Source of the DNA: CAZLLE01 sp964560425
Lineage (GTDB): Bacteria > Campylobacterota > Campylobacteria > Campylobacterales > QNZT01
Assembly: GCA_964560425.1 (NCBI GenBank)
Contig: CAZLLE010000011.1
Span: 1-64,000 of the forward strand
Length of the DNA stretch: 64,000 bases
Reading direction: 5' to 3'
The position numbers and the translations under genes were made by a program. Under the pieces are notes generated by a model, which did not search any database, was not told where the DNA came from, and worked only from the letters and a program-made list of their open reading frames with translations. Of this stretch, positions 24,896-34,637 are shown piece after piece; the stretch's first letter is position 1, and each line of letters starts with the position of its first letter.

Positions 24896-25960
24896 TTAAA
24901 AGGTTGCTACTACTATTTTGGTAACTACAAATCCACCAACTACCAACCATACAAACATAGATAAAGCGGTATAAATAGGAGCCAATCCTAAACCTCTAAA
25001 TTTAGAAAAAATTGTACCCATACCAAGAGCAGTCATCGCCATAGTTAGTAAAAATGTATCTATTTCATTGATGATATTTACAATATTTTCAGGTACAAGA
25101 TGAAGAGAATTAAATCCTGCCATACCTACAAAATAGACTGCAAACCAAGGAATTACCAATTTTACACCACCGCCAACTGTACCACTCTTTTTGGCTTGAT
25201 AAGAAAGATAAAGTCCCAAAATAATAAGTAATGGTGCAATCATAATAACTCTTGTCATCTTTACAATTACAGCAGAGTTTGCCATATCAGTAGGAGCTCC
25301 AGCTATAGAAGCGGGAACAGCTACCACTTGAGCCACTTCATGAATAGTTCCACCCACATAAATACCAAACTCTTGAGTACTCATATGCAAAAAACCAGTT
25401 GCAGGTTCTATAATAGCAGCATAAAGAATAGGATATAAAAACATAGAAATAGTACCAAAAAGAACAACCATAGAGACAGCAATAGCCGCTTTATGCTCTT
25501 CAGCTTTCAATACAGGCTCTGTTGCCAAAACAGCAGCCGCACCACAAACAGAAGCACCCGCAGCTGTAAGCATTGAAGTATCTCTATCCATTTTAAAAAT
25601 TTTCATACCAAGATAACTACCCAATAAAAATGTAGAGGAGAGCATAATCAGAGAGACCATGAATCCGTCCATGCCAACATCTGCAATCTGTTGAAAAGTT
25701 ATTCTAAAACCATAAAAAACAATCGCAAATCTAAGTATCTTTTTGGCTGAAAATGTAATACCCGTTCCCCATTCACTAGGTATTTGATTATGAAGAGTAT
25801 TTGCATAAAATATACCCATTACAATACCAATAACCAAAGGAGAGATTCCAAGTGCCTTAACAGCTCCAATATCTGATATCATAGTTGCCGCTGCTGCAAA
25901 AATCGCTACAAAGATAATACCACTAATAGTGCCTTTACGATTTTGAGGTGAAAATGCCAT
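24896..25960 (-). CDS. yeiH: YeiH/UPF0324 family putative sulfate-type exporter
   Basis: 354 aa with about ten hydrophobic segments. The family signature stretches are present: GISPLVIGIVMGIFYANTL, LRFAIVFYGFRITFQQIADVG, AAGASVCGAAAVLATEP and GGTIHEVAQVVA. UPF0324 members are inner-membrane proteins proposed as sulfate or sulfonate exporters; evidence for the substrate is limited. In a sulfur-using campylobacterotum a sulfur-oxyanion substrate would fit. It lies between acs (after a terminator) and the LysR gene on the same strand. Confidence 0.88.
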   Translation of the reverse strand: MAFSPQNRKGTISGIIFVAIFAAAATMISDIGAVKALGISPLVIGIVMGIFYANTLHNQIPSEWGTGITFSAKKILRFAIVFYGFRITFQQIADVGMDGFMVSLIMLSSTFLLGSYLGMKIFKMDRDTSMLTAAGASVCGAAAVLATEPVLKAEEHKAAIAVSMVVLFGTISMFLYPILYAAIIEPATGFLHMSTQEFGIYVGGTIHEVAQVVAVPASIAGAPTDMANSAVIVKMTRVIMIAPLLIILGLYLSYQAKKSGTVGGGVKLVIPWFAVYFVGMAGFNSLHLVPENIVNIINEIDTFLLTMAMTALGMGTIFSKFRGLGLAPIYTALSMFVWLVVGGFVVTKIVVATF

Positions 25961-26052
25961 ATAAATCCTTTTTTATTTATAATAGCAAGATTTTTGTAGA
26001 TTATTAATTATTTGACTTATTTGTTTTTTTTATGATTATGTAGAGTTTTATT

Positions 26053-26083
26053 AAACAATTCAGCACTAAATGCTGAATTGTTT
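26053..26083 (-). terminator. terminator after acs
   Basis: AAACAATTCAGCA (26053-26065) pairs with TGCTGAATTGTTT (26071-26083) around CTAAA, a perfect 13-bp stem. It begins 9 bases past the acs stop on the - strand, and the A/T outer stem supplies the U run. It separates the acetate operon from the yeiH-type gene. Confidence 0.75.
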
Positions 26084-26092
26084 TTAATCTAT

Positions 26093-28039
26093 TTATAGTA
26101 AACAGCTTTGAATTTTTTGTACAATTGAAGGATCTTCAAGAGTAGAGATATCTTGGGTAATTGGTTCACCTTTTGCAATTGATCTCAAAATTCTTCTCAT
26201 GATCTTTCCTGATCTTGTTTTTGGAAGACCTGGAACAAATTTGATATCATCACACTTAGCAATAGCACCAATCTCTTGAACAATAAGTTTATTGATCTCT
26301 TGCACCATCTCAACCTCTTCAGCCATAGTATCTTCACCTTTTAAAACAATATAAGCAAAAATTCCCTCACCTTTTATATCATGAGGTTTTCCTACAACTG
26401 CTACTTCAGCAACATGAGAATGTTTATTTACTGCTGCTTCTACTTCAGCTGTACCCATTCTATGACCTGATACATTGATGACATCATCTGTACGACCTGT
26501 AATAGTAATATAACCATCTTCATCTATCATTGCACCATCGCCAGTAAAATATACAGGTTGACCATCTTTTTTACAGTCACCAAAATATGATTTTTCAAAT
26601 CTTTCAGGATCACCCCAAATAGTTCTGATCATACTAGGCCATGGTTTAGTAATACACATAAAACCTTTTTCACCAATAGGAGTAGGAGTACCATCCTCTT
26701 CTATTACCTCAGCAATAATTCCTGGTAGTGGGAATGTAGCACATCCCGGTTTGATAGGAGTAGCAAAAGGAAGAGGACTTATCATATGTCCACCTGTTTC
26801 AGTTTGCCAATATGTATCAACAATAGCACAATTATTATTTCCAATATCCTCATAATACCATTTCCATGCAGGAGGATCAATAGGCTCACCAACTGTTCCA
26901 AGAACTTTAAGTGAACTTAGATCATATTTTGCTGGTTCATCTGCACCAAGCTTATGAAGAAGTCTAATAGCTGTAGGAGCTGTATAAAATTGATTAATCT
27001 GATACTCTTCTACCATTTTCCAACATCTTCCTGCATCAGGGAAAGTAGGAACACCCTCAAATATAACAGTAGTAGCACCCATTGCAAGAGGACCATAAAC
27101 AATATAAGTATGACCTGTAATCCAACCTACATCAGCTGTACACCAATAGGTATCATTATCTTTTACATCAAATACCCACTCCATTGTCATTTGAGCCCAC
27201 AAAATATATCCAGCTGAACTATGTTGAACACCTTTTGGTTTTCCTGTACTTCCAGATGTATATAGTAAAAATAGAGGATCTTCACTATCCATTACTTCAG
27301 GCTCACATTTATTTGACTCATCTTTGATTAATTCATTATAACTATAATCTCGTCCAGATACCCACTCAATATCTTCACCATTTCGCTCAACAACACACAC
27401 CTTCTTGACACATTCACAACCCTCTTCTAGTGCTTTATCAACTACAGGTTTGAGCATATATGGTTTGCCTTTTCTATAAGCTCCATCAGCTGTAACAACT
27501 AATTTTGCCTCTGCATCAATAATCCTATCTCTAAGAGCTTCAGAAGAGAAACCACCAAATACAATAGAGTGAATAGCACCTAATCTTGCACAAGCCAACA
27601 TTGTGATAGCTGCTTCAGGAATCATAGGCATATAGAGAACAACTCTATCACCTTTTTTGATATCAAATTTATTTTTAAATAGATTTGCCATTTTATTGAC
27701 TTCATAACTTAGCTCTCGATAAGTTAAAATTCTCTGATCACCATTATCACCCTCAAAAATAATTGCTGCTTTATTCTTTTTGGTATCTAAATGTCTATCT
27801 ACACATTGAGTAGAAACATTTAATTTTCCATCTATAAACCATTTATAAAAAGGTGCATTGCTCTCATCCAAAACTTTTGTATATGGAGATATCCAATCAA
27901 TCTTTTCATTGGCGTAGTCACCCCAAAAACCTTCATAATCATCATTAGCTTTTTGCATCAAGGCATGATACTCATCCATACTCTTAATTCTTGCATCTTT
28001 AGCAAACTCTGCATTTGGTTGAAAAATTTGTTTTTTCAT
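26093..28039 (-). CDS. acs: acetyl-CoA synthetase (AMP-forming)
   Basis: 648 aa, full length. It activates acetate with ATP and CoA through acetyl-AMP. Signatures: LYTSGSTGKPKGVQHS (ATP-binding P-loop), DTYWQTETGGHMISP, the hinge region FTGDGAMIDEDGYITITGR and the C-terminal LPKTRSGKIMRRILR with the acetylation-controlled Lys at about 612. This is the high-affinity acetate route, while Pta-AckA at 17-20 kb is the low-affinity one. It is the last gene of the porin-DUF485-actP-DUF294-exonuclease-acs run. Confidence 0.97.
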   Translation of the reverse strand: MKKQIFQPNAEFAKDARIKSMDEYHALMQKANDDYEGFWGDYANEKIDWISPYTKVLDESNAPFYKWFIDGKLNVSTQCVDRHLDTKKNKAAIIFEGDNGDQRILTYRELSYEVNKMANLFKNKFDIKKGDRVVLYMPMIPEAAITMLACARLGAIHSIVFGGFSSEALRDRIIDAEAKLVVTADGAYRKGKPYMLKPVVDKALEEGCECVKKVCVVERNGEDIEWVSGRDYSYNELIKDESNKCEPEVMDSEDPLFLLYTSGSTGKPKGVQHSSAGYILWAQMTMEWVFDVKDNDTYWCTADVGWITGHTYIVYGPLAMGATTVIFEGVPTFPDAGRCWKMVEEYQINQFYTAPTAIRLLHKLGADEPAKYDLSSLKVLGTVGEPIDPPAWKWYYEDIGNNNCAIVDTYWQTETGGHMISPLPFATPIKPGCATFPLPGIIAEVIEEDGTPTPIGEKGFMCITKPWPSMIRTIWGDPERFEKSYFGDCKKDGQPVYFTGDGAMIDEDGYITITGRTDDVINVSGHRMGTAEVEAAVNKHSHVAEVAVVGKPHDIKGEGIFAYIVLKGEDTMAEEVEMVQEINKLIVQEIGAIAKCDDIKFVPGLPKTRSGKIMRRILRSIAKGEPITQDISTLEDPSIVQKIQSCLL

Positions 28040-28052
28040 ATATTCTCCTTAG

Positions 28053-28655
28053 TTAGTTTTGTTTTAATTTTAAAAATATCATTGCACTCATGATAGCATC
28101 ATTTATTGCATCATGTTTACCCATCATAGGTAGCTTTAACTCTCTCATAATCGTATCAAACCTCAAATCTACATGACCTTGAGGAATGCGTCCAATTTTA
28201 AAATCATAATAGAGTGCTGAAACCTCTATCTCTCTGTTTGGCAATGTAATCCCAAAACGAGGCTTGATATATTTATTAATCATTGCTACATCAAATTCTA
28301 GATAATAACCTACCAATTTTCGATTACCTATAAAATCCAAAAAATCTTCAATAACATTATCTATATCGGATGCCTCTTCAAGATCACAAGCTCTAATTTG
28401 GTGAATTTTAATACTTGTTGCATCTAAACTCTTCTTGGGTTTTACAAACCGCTCAAACTTTTGACTAATTAAAATTTTATTATCTTTAATCTTAAGTGCA
28501 CCAATAGAGATAATATCATCAACTTTAGGATCTAATCCCGTTGTTTCAACATCAAAACAGACATATTCATCATCAATAGGAGTATCAAAGAGATAACGAT
28601 ACCTCTCATCAGATAGGGACTTTTGATTAAAATATTGTCTGATTCTATTGAACAT
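28053..28655 (-). CDS. DEDDh-family 3'-5' exonuclease (DnaQ-like)
   Basis: 200 aa. Exo I YVCFDVETTGLDP (D and E), Exo II VGYYLEFDVAMIN (D) and Exo III GKHDAINDAIMSA (H and D) give the complete DEDDh set. Such proteins trim 3' ends as DNA polymerase proofreading subunits or repair nucleases. Here it lies between the DUF294 protein and acs, an arrangement that recurs with DUF294 proteins in other proteobacteria, where the exonuclease may act in nucleotide signalling rather than replication; that is inference. Confidence 0.9.
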   Translation of the reverse strand: MFNRIRQYFNQKSLSDERYRYLFDTPIDDEYVCFDVETTGLDPKVDDIISIGALKIKDNKILISQKFERFVKPKKSLDATSIKIHQIRACDLEEASDIDNVIEDFLDFIGNRKLVGYYLEFDVAMINKYIKPRFGITLPNREIEVSALYYDFKIGRIPQGHVDLRFDTIMRELKLPMMGKHDAINDAIMSAMIFLKLKQN

Positions 28656-28663
28656 GACTAATT

Positions 28664-30487
28664 TTATCCTAATAAGTTTAACTTATAATGATAAGTTAAA
28701 AATTTCTTAAACTGATCCACAATTTTAAGTGCATCTTTGAGTAAATCTTTCTCAATTTTTGATAATTTTTTGGGATCAATATAGTTACTTGTATCTTCAC
28801 CTCTTCCCAAATGATTCAAATTACTACTCAACCTCAAATTTAAAAAGAAGGTAAAAGACTCAATTAAATCACCACTTAACTCTCTATCTATAACCCCTAA
28901 ATCATTAAGTTTTTTTAATCTAATTACTGTATTTGTCTCTAAAATCTTATGCTCAATACTTAAACTTCGCACACCATGAACAATAGCGAAAAGACCGCCC
29001 TTTTTAATATCTAATCCATTTTCGTCTGATACAAAATCACTAAATAGACCAAGAGGTGTCTCAAAACTAAGAGATGCTCTAGCAAAATGTGAAAAAAATA
29101 CATTTGAAGGCTCTATATGTTTCAAAAGATAACTTTTTATATTCTCTAACAATCTACTATCTCCAGCTACACTCATCGCATCATAAATAATAGCCAAATT
29201 CATAAAACCATCACTATTTTGCAGATCAACCCAATATGAAATTTTCTTTTGAAAGTCAGATTCACTCATTACCCATTTAGGATTGCTAATCATAATATTA
29301 CCATCACACTTTGGATACCCAAAAGATATTAAAGTCTCTGTAAAACTTATTGTAAAACTCTCCAAATCCTCTTTGTCTATCTGAAGATTATCTGATAATA
29401 TCAAAGCATTGTCTTGATCTGTTTTTAGAATCTGCTCTTCTCTTCCTTCACTTCCCATAACAATAAGTGCGGAATACTCTAATAACTGTTTTGGAGCAGT
29501 AAGCAAAAAAAGCTTTTGAAAAATTTTACTATTTAATTGACTAATCAATTTAGAGATATACCTAACTTTTACACCTTTGGCAAATAGTGCTTTAGTGACT
29601 CTAATCAACTTTTCACTCACTTTTCTTAGATCATCAATATTTTGAGCTACCTCTATCTCATTTGAAATAGCATAAGTGTGTGAAGCAAAAAAACTTGATA
29701 AAGAGATTTGATCCAAAACTCCTACCAAATTTTGTTCACTATCTTTTACAATTAATCTCTTAATATTATGTTTTGTCATTGTAAGTTGAGCATTAAAAAG
29801 AAACTCATTTGCATCAACCCCAATTAAACCAAAAGAGGCAAGTTTTCCTATATTTTCATCTGCCGATAATCTTTGCAAAATAAACTTTTCTCTAAAATCA
29901 CTATCTGTAACGATACCAATATCACCATCTTTATCCACAAGCAAACTATCTATAGACTCATCTTTCATAAGGAGTACACAATTATAAATAGAGAGTTTAC
30001 AATCGACAATCAAAGGCTTTTGAAGATAAGCATCTTTGACTCGTGAGACCATAAAATTTATAAGCTCTTGATTTTGTTCATCTGCTTTGTTTGTACTCAA
30101 TTTTTGAGAAATAGATTGAAAAAAGTATTGTTCAAATGAAACATCCTCATGTAGTATCTCTATAAAAATATCTCTAGGAAGTATATAACAGATGCTCTCA
30201 TCAATTGCTATAAAATCATGTTTGAGATGGTTTTCAATAAGAGAGACTGCATCAAAAAATTCATGATGACAAAAAAGAGAGATAACTTCATCTTCATCTC
30301 TCTCTTGAACTTTCCCTTTGATAATAAAATATAGAAATAAAGGAGTATCAGCTTTTGACATTAAAACTTCATCTTTTTTAAAGTATGCAATATCAAGATT
30401 TGCAACTACTTTATCTAAAATTATCTGATTAATTTTATCAAAGGGAGGGATCCCTTTGATAAAACTTTTCTGCTCTAAAAGTTGCAT
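28664..30487 (-). CDS. cNMP-binding / CBS / DUF294 putative nucleotidyltransferase signalling protein
   Basis: 607 aa. Residues about 15-120 form a cyclic-nucleotide-binding beta barrel (LFLYFIIKGKVQERDEDEVISLF). Two CBS repeats cover about 150-270 (SIDSLLVDKDGDIGIVTDSDF; IKRLIVKDSEQNLVGVL). From about 330 the DUF294 nucleotidyltransferase domain has SALIVMGSEGREEQILKTDQDNA, the GSxGRxE...DxD core, followed by a helical DUF294_C part. It looks like a nucleotide- or energy-sensing protein. Its stop overlaps the actP side of the operon and it is found beside acetate transport genes widely, so it probably tunes acetate uptake or activation. Confidence 0.88.
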   Translation of the reverse strand: MQLLEQKSFIKGIPPFDKINQIILDKVVANLDIAYFKKDEVLMSKADTPLFLYFIIKGKVQERDEDEVISLFCHHEFFDAVSLIENHLKHDFIAIDESICYILPRDIFIEILHEDVSFEQYFFQSISQKLSTNKADEQNQELINFMVSRVKDAYLQKPLIVDCKLSIYNCVLLMKDESIDSLLVDKDGDIGIVTDSDFREKFILQRLSADENIGKLASFGLIGVDANEFLFNAQLTMTKHNIKRLIVKDSEQNLVGVLDQISLSSFFASHTYAISNEIEVAQNIDDLRKVSEKLIRVTKALFAKGVKVRYISKLISQLNSKIFQKLFLLTAPKQLLEYSALIVMGSEGREEQILKTDQDNALILSDNLQIDKEDLESFTISFTETLISFGYPKCDGNIMISNPKWVMSESDFQKKISYWVDLQNSDGFMNLAIIYDAMSVAGDSRLLENIKSYLLKHIEPSNVFFSHFARASLSFETPLGLFSDFVSDENGLDIKKGGLFAIVHGVRSLSIEHKILETNTVIRLKKLNDLGVIDRELSGDLIESFTFFLNLRLSSNLNHLGRGEDTSNYIDPKKLSKIEKDLLKDALKIVDQFKKFLTYHYKLNLLG

Positions 30488-32139
30488 TAGTGAGAAGATG
30501 CTCCCTCAGCACCAATACCCGTTTGACATCTAATATCTTGAATATCAAATGCTTCTCTCTCTTTTTTGGCTTCATCACTATTATCAGTAATAGAGAAAAA
30601 CCAAATACCAATAAATGATACTGTTACAGAAAATAGAGCTGGATATTTATATGGGAAGATTGCTTCTGCATTACCCAAAATTTGAACCCAAACAATAGGA
30701 CCTAAAATAACCAACATAATCGCTGTCGCAAGTCCTAAAGTACCACCAATTACAGCACCTCTTGTAGTCAATTTTTTCCAATAAATTGAAAGAAAAAGAA
30801 TTGGAAAGTTTGCCGAAGCAGCAATAGCAAATGCTAGACCCACCATAAATGCAATATTTTGTTTCTCAAATGTAATACCAAGAATAATAGCAATAATACC
30901 CAAACCAACTGTTGCCATTTTTGATACTCTCATCTCTTTTTGCTCATCCACTTTTCCAGATGTAAAAGCATTTGCATATAGATCATGACTCACTGCCGAA
31001 GCACCTGCAAGTGTAAGACCCGAAACAACTGCTAAAATTGTTGCAAATGCAACAGCAGAGATAAACCCAAGAAATAGATCACCACCAACAGCATGACTTA
31101 GATGAATAGCTGCCATATTATTACCACCAAAGAGCGTACCTTTTGCTACATCTAAATATTCTGGATTTTGAGATACTAAAACAATCGCACCAAAACCAAT
31201 AATAAAAGTAAGAATATAGAAATACCCTATAAAACCAGTTGCATAAAATACTGATTTTCTAGCCTCTTTTGCATCTGCTACAGTAAAAAATCTCATCAAA
31301 ATATGAGGAAGCCCAGCCGTACCAAACATAAGAGCAATACCAAGAGATATAGCCGAAACAGGATCACTCACAAGTCCACCGGGACTCATAATATCTAAAC
31401 CATTTTTATGTACTTCCGTTGCACCTTTGAATAACTCTTCAAAACTAAATCCAAAGTGATAAAGTACAGCAATAGCCATAAATGTTGCACCTGAGAGAAG
31501 AAGAAATGCTTTAATAATTTGAACCCAAGTCGTAGCCAACATTCCTCCAAAAGTTACATAAGCAATCATGAGAAGTCCAACCAAAATAACGGCAAACTCA
31601 TAAGGAAGACCAAAAAGAACCTGAATTAACTTTCCAGAACCAACCATTTGAGCAATCAAATATAAAATAACGGTTGCAATAGAACCAAATGCTGCCAAAA
31701 TTCTAATAGGTTTTTGTCGTAAACGATATGAAGCAACATCAGCAAAAGTATATTTACCCAAATTTCTAAGCTGTTCTGCAATCATAAAAAGAATAACGGG
31801 CCAACCTACCAAAAATCCAATAGAGTAGATAAGACCATCATAACCTTTTAAATATACAAGCCCTGAAATACCAAGAAATGATGCCGCAGACATATAATCA
31901 CCTGCAATTGCCAAACCATTTTGAAAACCAGTAATTCCTCCACCAGCAGTATAAAAATCTTTTGCTGTTTTTGTTCTTTTGGCTGCCCAATAGGTGATAA
32001 ATAGTGTAGCACCAACAAAAATTAGAAACATCACAACAGCAGCAACATTTAGATCTCTCTGCCCTGAAACTCCAGCATCTCCACCAGAGGCAACCAAAGA
32101 TAAAGAAGATAGTAAAAATAGAATAATTAACCTTTTCAT
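30487..32139 (-). CDS. actP: ActP-type cation/acetate symporter (sodium:solute symporter family)
   Basis: 550 aa with about 13 membrane segments and an N-terminal hydrophobic leader. SSS-family landmarks: TYWAAKRTKTAKDFYTAGG after TM1, GLAIAGDYMSAASFLGISG, GFLVGWPVILFMIAEQLRN and ATILAVVSGLTLAGASAVSHD. It imports acetate and related small monocarboxylates with a cation. Overlaps the DUF485 gene by four bases and is followed at one base by the DUF294 gene. The order DUF485-actP matches E. coli yjcH-actP. Confidence 0.95.
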   Translation of the reverse strand: MKRLIILFLLSSLSLVASGGDAGVSGQRDLNVAAVVMFLIFVGATLFITYWAAKRTKTAKDFYTAGGGITGFQNGLAIAGDYMSAASFLGISGLVYLKGYDGLIYSIGFLVGWPVILFMIAEQLRNLGKYTFADVASYRLRQKPIRILAAFGSIATVILYLIAQMVGSGKLIQVLFGLPYEFAVILVGLLMIAYVTFGGMLATTWVQIIKAFLLLSGATFMAIAVLYHFGFSFEELFKGATEVHKNGLDIMSPGGLVSDPVSAISLGIALMFGTAGLPHILMRFFTVADAKEARKSVFYATGFIGYFYILTFIIGFGAIVLVSQNPEYLDVAKGTLFGGNNMAAIHLSHAVGGDLFLGFISAVAFATILAVVSGLTLAGASAVSHDLYANAFTSGKVDEQKEMRVSKMATVGLGIIAIILGITFEKQNIAFMVGLAFAIAASANFPILFLSIYWKKLTTRGAVIGGTLGLATAIMLVILGPIVWVQILGNAEAIFPYKYPALFSVTVSFIGIWFFSITDNSDEAKKEREAFDIQDIRCQTGIGAEGASSH

Positions 32140-32453
32140 GACTCCAAATCTCCTCTTAAATCTTCTTTTACTTTTCTTGTCAAATCATCAAATTCACCAT
32201 TGGCTCTTTTTGTATATATACCAGCCATAATAAATGAGAATAGAATAATTATAATTCCAATAGGAATACCTATTGTCGTAACACCACCCATACTAGTACC
32301 TAGTGTTTCAGGACTAAATGCTATTGTTAATATAAAGGCATAATATACAACCAATATAATAATAGTCATCTTCCATGCAAAAGAGCTTCTTTTTGTAACC
32401 AACTCTTGATAAGAAGGATTATTTTTAATTTTTTCAACCATATTTTTATCCAT
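32136..32453 (-). CDS. DUF485 inner-membrane protein (YjcH-like)
   Basis: 105 aa with two membrane segments (about 30-50 and 62-84). SFAWKMTIIILVVYYAFILTI and a proline-bearing second helix are typical of DUF485, nearly always encoded just before ActP-type symporters. It is thought to be an accessory subunit of the transporter. AGGAGAG precedes the ATG. Confidence 0.9.
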   Translation of the reverse strand: MDKNMVEKIKNNPSYQELVTKRSSFAWKMTIIILVVYYAFILTIAFSPETLGTSMGGVTTIGIPIGIIIILFSFIMAGIYTKRANGEFDDLTRKVKEDLRGDLES

Positions 32454-32478
32454 GTTTCTCTCCTTTTAATATTTTTTG

Positions 32479-32493
32479 TTTGGCAATGCCAAA
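32479..32493 (-). promoter_or_regulatory. small hairpin between porin and DUF485 genes
   Basis: TTTGGC (32479-32484) and GCCAAA (32488-32493) form a 6-bp stem with a three-base loop just after the porin stop. There is no T run. It may be an intercistronic stem that protects or trims porin mRNA relative to actP mRNA. Confidence 0.35.
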
Positions 32494-32497
32494 TCTT

Positions 32498-33805
32498 CTA
32501 GAAATTATAATTTACAATAAATCTATATTCACTCCAGTCAAGCCCCTCTACAAAATCTGTTGGGAAGTTTCCTCTAAGTCTAAGTTGCAAGTTTTTCACA
32601 CTTGAAGGGTAATATTGAAGATCAAAGCCAAACTCATTTTCAGTCCAATCTACACCATTTTTAACACCATTATCAGCCCCAACATCATAATTTACATAAT
32701 ATAGTGCAGATTTTACCTTACCTGTGGCAATTGAAGTATTATAACTAGTCGCTACCTTCCAAGCAGAAGTATCAGCAAAAAACATATGTCTTGTAACCAT
32801 ACCTTGCGTAAATGCTGGCATACCACCCCATGGAGTAATAATACCACCATTTGTAGCACTACCTACACTAGAATCTGTTTGTGAGTAAGCTCCATATAGA
32901 CTAAACGAATTATATTTACCACCTATTTTAAAGCCATAATATGTACTATCAACATCACCTGCAAATTTATCACCAATATCACTCTCTGAAATTAGTTGAA
33001 AAGATGCAAATGGTTTAAGAGTATCAGAGTATATACATTTCCATTTTATATCAGCTTGAGCATAAATAGCATTCAAAATATCATGAGCATAATAGTCCCA
33101 AAGTTGTATAGTTGTATTTTGAACACCATTATAAATCATAGCTGCCACAGTTACTCCAGCAGTATCTTCTCCAACAGCATAAGTTCCCATATTTTTAAAT
33201 TTTCCACTTATATTATTGAGTCCATAGCCTGAATGTAAAGATAGAGTGTTGCTTCCATATTGATTTGAAAATGTACCCGCTGCCATTTTTGCAACATGTC
33301 CCAATACTAAAGTAGTATCAATAAGATCACTATTTGTCAAAACAGCTGCTTCAAAAAGATTTGGCAACATTCGAGCATCATCAGCAGAAGCTAATGGAGT
33401 ATTTAGTTTTTGACGACCAATAGTCAAGGTGGTAGTACCGCCAACATATTTCATATATGCCTCACCCAAAATATGATAACTCTCTTTTCCTTCACCAAAA
33501 AGAGATGGATTTACCTTATCTTCAGTATCACTATTGACTCCAATATCTTGAGTAGTATAAAAAGCCGCACCAAAACTTACACCCTCAATAGGTGCAGTCT
33601 CTATTTTTAAATGCCCACCAAGAGCAAAAGCACTTCTATCTGTTTGAGTATCACCGATAGTACCACTTCTATCTCTTGTAATATAAAATGCCCTAATTTG
33701 ACCACTTGTTTTTGCATTTGCAAAAGCCTCCTCCAAACTATCTGCACCACTAGCACCAATCGCACTTGCCAATAGTAGAGATAAACCAACATTAAAATAT
33801 TTCAT
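32498..33805 (-). CDS. OprD-family outer-membrane porin
   Basis: 435 aa. Signal peptide MKYFNVGLSLLLASAIGASG precedes SLEEAFANAKTSGQIRAFYI, the usual N-terminus of the Campylobacterota OprD-type porins. LTIGRQKLNTPLAS and DDARMLPNLFEAA match the OprD constriction loop region, and the protein ends in a Phe (RFIVNYNF), the beta-barrel C-terminal signature. AAGGAGGAAG precedes the ATG. Placed directly before DUF485-actP, it probably lets acetate or other small carboxylates cross the outer membrane. Confidence 0.88.
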   Translation of the reverse strand: MKYFNVGLSLLLASAIGASGADSLEEAFANAKTSGQIRAFYITRDRSGTIGDTQTDRSAFALGGHLKIETAPIEGVSFGAAFYTTQDIGVNSDTEDKVNPSLFGEGKESYHILGEAYMKYVGGTTTLTIGRQKLNTPLASADDARMLPNLFEAAVLTNSDLIDTTLVLGHVAKMAAGTFSNQYGSNTLSLHSGYGLNNISGKFKNMGTYAVGEDTAGVTVAAMIYNGVQNTTIQLWDYYAHDILNAIYAQADIKWKCIYSDTLKPFASFQLISESDIGDKFAGDVDSTYYGFKIGGKYNSFSLYGAYSQTDSSVGSATNGGIITPWGGMPAFTQGMVTRHMFFADTSAWKVATSYNTSIATGKVKSALYYVNYDVGADNGVKNGVDWTENEFGFDLQYYPSSVKNLQLRLRGNFPTDFVEGLDWSEYRFIVNYNF

Positions 33806-33968
33806 AAAACTTCCTCCTTAATATAAAAGCCTTATAAAAAGTTTAGATAAGAAGTGTAGCATTAGCATAGCAAAAGAGAAAAAGTTAAAAATATTATAAG
33901 TTTTAACTATAATATGTGTAGTTTTGAAACATATTTGTCTATTGGATATATTAATTAAGTAAAAGTAT

Positions 33969-34637
33969 TTAAACTTTTGTATATCGTTCAACCCTATAGC
34001 CAACACCCTTAATATTTTGAATAAAGTCCTCTTTGAGAGTTCTTCTAAGACGACTTATTTCAGCACGAATTGTTGCATTATCTACAGGTTCATGATTCCA
34101 AGCAAATGCACGAAATTGATCAAAGCTTACATTCATGCCAATGTTTTTACATAAAAGTTCCAATATCAAAGATTGTTTTTTTGTAAGTGTTTGTACTTTG
34201 GCATAATAATAAACCTCGTTTTTATCTCTAAAATAACTATAATTTTTACTAATCATAATATGATACTTACTTTGAAATGGAAGTTGTCTAATAATTTTAT
34301 TGATTCTAAGTCCCAACTCTTTTAGATGAAAAGGCTTTTTTAGATAATCAGAAGCACCTAGCTCAAATGCCCTACTAATATCTTCAATATCTAATAATGC
34401 ACTAATAAAAATTACTGGTGTAAAATTTTGTCTACTACTCAATATTTCCAAAAGTTCAAATCCATCAATATGAGGAACATTAATATCAAGTACCAAAATA
34501 TCAAAAGTCTCCTCTTCTAATATTTTTACAGCTTTTTTACCACTACTAAAACTTTTGACAATATGACCTAGTGCATTTAAATACTCCTCTATTGAGCTTT
34601 GCAACATTAATTCATCTTCAAGAAGTAGTATTTTCAC
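33969..34637 (-). CDS. OmpR-family response regulator
   Basis: 222 aa. Receiver domain with EDE at 7-9, phosphoacceptor D51 in LVLDINVPHIDGF and the KKPF lysine; a winged-helix output domain covers about 130-220, ending in DFIQNIKGVGYRVERY. It overlaps the sensor kinase gene by 20 bases, so the two are made together. The porin and actP genes follow on the same strand after a 163-base gap, which suggests that this pair controls acetate uptake; the gap contains no distinct operator that I can see. Confidence 0.93.
   Translation of the reverse strand: MKILLLEDELMLQSSIEEYLNALGHIVKSFSSGKKAVKILEEETFDILVLDINVPHIDGFELLEILSSRQNFTPVIFISALLDIEDISRAFELGASDYLKKPFHLKELGLRINKIIRQLPFQSKYHIMISKNYSYFRDKNEVYYYAKVQTLTKKQSLILELLCKNIGMNVSFDQFRAFAWNHEPVDNATIRAEISRLRRTLKEDFIQNIKGVGYRVERYTKV

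Noticed and set aside
33818..34006. 62-codon open frame on the - strand between response regulator and porin
   Set aside because: It overlaps the regulator's end, has no ribosome site and occupies the likely porin promoter.
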